6,841 bases of DNA, from contig DAOVQG010000253.1 of assembly GCA_030628805.1 (NCBI GenBank), positions 1-6,841 on the forward strand. Direction: 5' to 3'. This stretch comes from JAGMDK01 sp023128695 (GTDB lineage Bacteria > Planctomycetota > Phycisphaerae > UBA1845 > Fen-1342). The position numbers were made by a program, and so were the translations under genes. A model generated the notes under the pieces. It was not told where the DNA came from, ran no database searches, and saw only the letters and a program-made list of their open reading frames with translations. This document shows positions 5,486-6,841 of this stretch, piece after piece; position 1 is the stretch's first letter, and every line of letters begins with the position of its first letter.

Positions 5486-6634
5486 ATGTCTGATAAACCG
5501 GAGATCGATACGCCCCTCTATGCCATCAATCGCGAGCGCAAGCTGAGCATGAAGGACCTGCTCGAGTATTTCGCCAAGCACGGCTCGATGCGCGTCTCCG
5601 ACATGCACCTCAAGGTAAACTGCCCGCCGATCTACCGCGTGGACGGCGACCTCCAGCGGCTCAAGGGGGCCCCGCTCGACCGGGCCACGATCGAAGCCCT
5701 GGCGCGGAGCCTGCTCGGCGAGGGGGACTGGAAGCGCCTCCAGGAGCGCGGCTCGGTGGACAGCTCGTACATCACCGACAAGATGCAGTTCCGGCTGAAC
5801 ACCTTTCACGATAACGACGGGTTGGTAATCGCCATGCGGGCGCTCGAAGACAACCCGCCGGCGGTCGAGGAGATCGGCTTTCCCAACAACGCCTGGCAGG
5901 ACATCGTCCTCCGCCAGCACGGCTTGGTGCTGCTGACCGGCATCACCGGGGCCGGCAAGTCAACCACCATCGCCGCCCTGATAAACCGCATCGCGGCGAC
6001 GCGGCCGTGCCGGATCATCACGCTGGAGGACCCGATCGAGTACCGGCTGACCAGCAAGGCGGCGATGATCTCGCAGCGCGAGGTCGGCCGCGACGTGCCC
6101 AGCTTCGAGCGCGGGCTGCGCGACTGCCTGCGCGAAGACCCGGACGTCATCTTCGTCGGCGAGATGCGCGACCGCGAGTCCACCAGTTGGACCCTGACGG
6201 CGGCGGAAACGGGGCATCTCGTTTTCTCCACCTTGCACACCCGCGACCTGCGCGGCACGGTCACGCGCCTGATCGACATGTTTCCGCCCAGCCAACAGGA
6301 CGAAATCGCCAGCCAGCTCTCGCTCGGACTGAGCCACATCGTCTGTCAGAAGTTGATTCCGCGGGCGGACGGCCAGGGCCGCGTCGTGGCGATGGAGATT
6401 CTCAATAACTCATACGGCATGTCCAACCTGATCCGGCTGGGCAAGGTCGAGCAGATCTATTCGCTGTTGCAAAGCCGGACGAAGGACATCCCCGAGGAGC
6501 GCATGACGACGCTGGAACGCTCGCTGGCGTCGCTGGTACACAGCGGTAAGGTCACGCACCTGGAGGCGGAGAAGTGGGCCAATCACCCCAACTCGTTCAT
6601 TGACGAGATGCAGCGGGTGCAGCAGGGGCGATAG
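5486..6634 (+). CDS. pilT: Type IV pilus retraction ATPase PilT
   Basis: A 382-aa protein close to the length of E. coli and Pseudomonas PilT-type ATPases. The N-terminal domain has SDMHLKVNCPPIYRVDGDL (residues 38-56). The core carries Walker A GITGAGKST (152-160, K158), the Asp box TLEDPIEY (179-186), Walker B DPDVIFVGEMRD (218-229, E226) and the His box TAAETGHLVFSTLHT (238-252, H244). The C-terminal NLIRLGKVEQI (314-324) corresponds to the PilT region around the AIRNLIR motif. It lacks the tetracysteine zinc site and long N-terminal domain of PilB, so it is a retraction rather than an extension motor. It acts as a cytoplasmic hexamer at the inner-membrane pilus base, depolymerising pilin for twitching, surface sensing or DNA uptake. 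The ATG at 5486 has TAGGAG at 5475-5480 five nt upstream. PilU is the main alternative. No pilB, pilC or pilin gene is in the window. Confidence 0.95.
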   Translation: MSDKPEIDTPLYAINRERKLSMKDLLEYFAKHGSMRVSDMHLKVNCPPIYRVDGDLQRLKGAPLDRATIEALARSLLGEGDWKRLQERGSVDSSYITDKMQFRLNTFHDNDGLVIAMRALEDNPPAVEEIGFPNNAWQDIVLRQHGLVLLTGITGAGKSTTIAALINRIAATRPCRIITLEDPIEYRLTSKAAMISQREVGRDVPSFERGLRDCLREDPDVIFVGEMRDRESTSWTLTAAETGHLVFSTLHTRDLRGTVTRLIDMFPPSQQDEIASQLSLGLSHIVCQKLIPRADGQGRVVAMEILNNSYGMSNLIRLGKVEQIYSLLQSRTKDIPEERMTTLERSLASLVHSGKVTHLEAEKWANHPNSFIDEMQRVQQGR

Positions 6635-6678
6635 TACAAATCTGTATCGCCTCGACCTGTGGGTGGCCCATCGCTTCA

Positions 6679-6841
6679 GGGCCTGTCGATTTAATATGAC
6701 AAACTGAATCTCTAGTTGTCTCCGGTCACTAACTCCTGGTAACACATGTGTTTACCCGTTACGGCCGCGACAAGGAGCCGGTCGAAGAGGTTCGCCTCCA
6801 GCCACCGGCGATTCGCTCGATAGACAAACTCCGCCAGATAG
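6679..6841 (-). mobile_element. Right end of an IS1595/ISXO2-like insertion sequence, partial
   Basis: The transposase remnant read on the minus strand, together with a GGGCCTGTCG-type start at 6679 followed by an AT-rich stretch, fits the end of an IS1595-family element. The exact terminal repeat cannot be confirmed because the other end lies outside the window. If 6679 is the boundary, the insertion is about 45 bp beyond the pilT stop, and the flanking 8 nt (6671-6678) would be the target duplication. Confidence 0.55.
6712..6841 (-). CDS. Transposase C-terminal fragment (IS1595/ISXO2 type), cut by window edge
   Basis: The minus strand reads 42 codons from 6840 down to a TAG at 6712-6714, and the frame is open at the right edge, so the gene continues beyond the window. 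The peptide begins YLAEFVYRANRRWLEANLFD and continues RLLVAAVTGKH. This matches the conserved end of ISXO2-like DDE transposases (a YLxEFxFRxNRR motif followed by a leucine-rich LLxxA segment). The catalytic DDE residues lie outside the window, so I cannot say whether the enzyme is intact. The gene would transcribe towards pilT. Confidence 0.8.
   Translation of the reverse strand, partial: YLAEFVYRANRRWLEANLFDRLLVAAVTGKHMCYQELVTGDN

Noticed and set aside
5474..6339. Minus-strand frames antisense to pilT
   Set aside because: They are shadows of a complete PilT with all four ATPase motifs.

Overview
The window is bacterial, GC-rich and most likely from the phylum Planctomycetota. Two things suggest this. 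The intergenic gaps hold REP-like hairpins built on a GGGCTGA(A/C)GCCC core, and they hold copies of the inverted repeat whose accidental translation reads GEAPAEP/LALPSR. I associate both with planctomycete chromosomes. This is recognition from memory, not a database result. There are no rRNA or tRNA genes and no CRISPR array.

Layout, left to right. (1) Positions 1-269: two REP-like hairpins, a 7-bp inverted repeat and a good sigma70-type promoter (TTGCCA-N17-GATAAT). (2) Positions 270-1850, plus strand: a tight two-gene operon of a coiled-coil/C4 zinc-ribbon protein (DUF164/CT398 type) and an RNase HI-type protein with an extra C-terminal domain. (3) Positions 1851-2041: a convergent gap with a 14-bp perfect terminator-like hairpin and a 100-bp element bounded by 10-bp inverted repeats. 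(4) Positions 2042-3839, minus strand: a probable lipoprotein, then a small 144-aa protein after a 76-nt gap with its own hairpin; neither has a recognised function. (5) Positions 3840-4358: a long gap with an AT-rich island, a probable promoter and a second, larger copy of the inverted repeat. (6) Positions 4359-5356, plus strand: a ribbon-helix-helix protein, a two-TM membrane protein and a one-TM protein with a cytosolic Cys-rich zinc-binding tail. (7) Positions 5357-5485: two degenerate REP-like hairpins. (8) Positions 5486-6634: a complete PilT-type retraction ATPase. (9) Positions 6712-6841, minus strand: the C-terminal end of an IS1595/ISXO2-like transposase, cut by the window edge, with its probable IS end near 6679.

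The zinc-ribbon and RNase H pair is a known neighbourhood (for example Rv2229c-Rv2228c of Mycobacterium tuberculosis). PilT powers retraction of type IV pili, but no other pilus gene is visible. The most interesting items are the RNase H fusion with a second domain resembling TIGR04076, the RHH plus two-TM pair behind an AT-rich promoter region, and the unrecognised lipoprotein cassette. I see no defence system or other system that can be called new with confidence.
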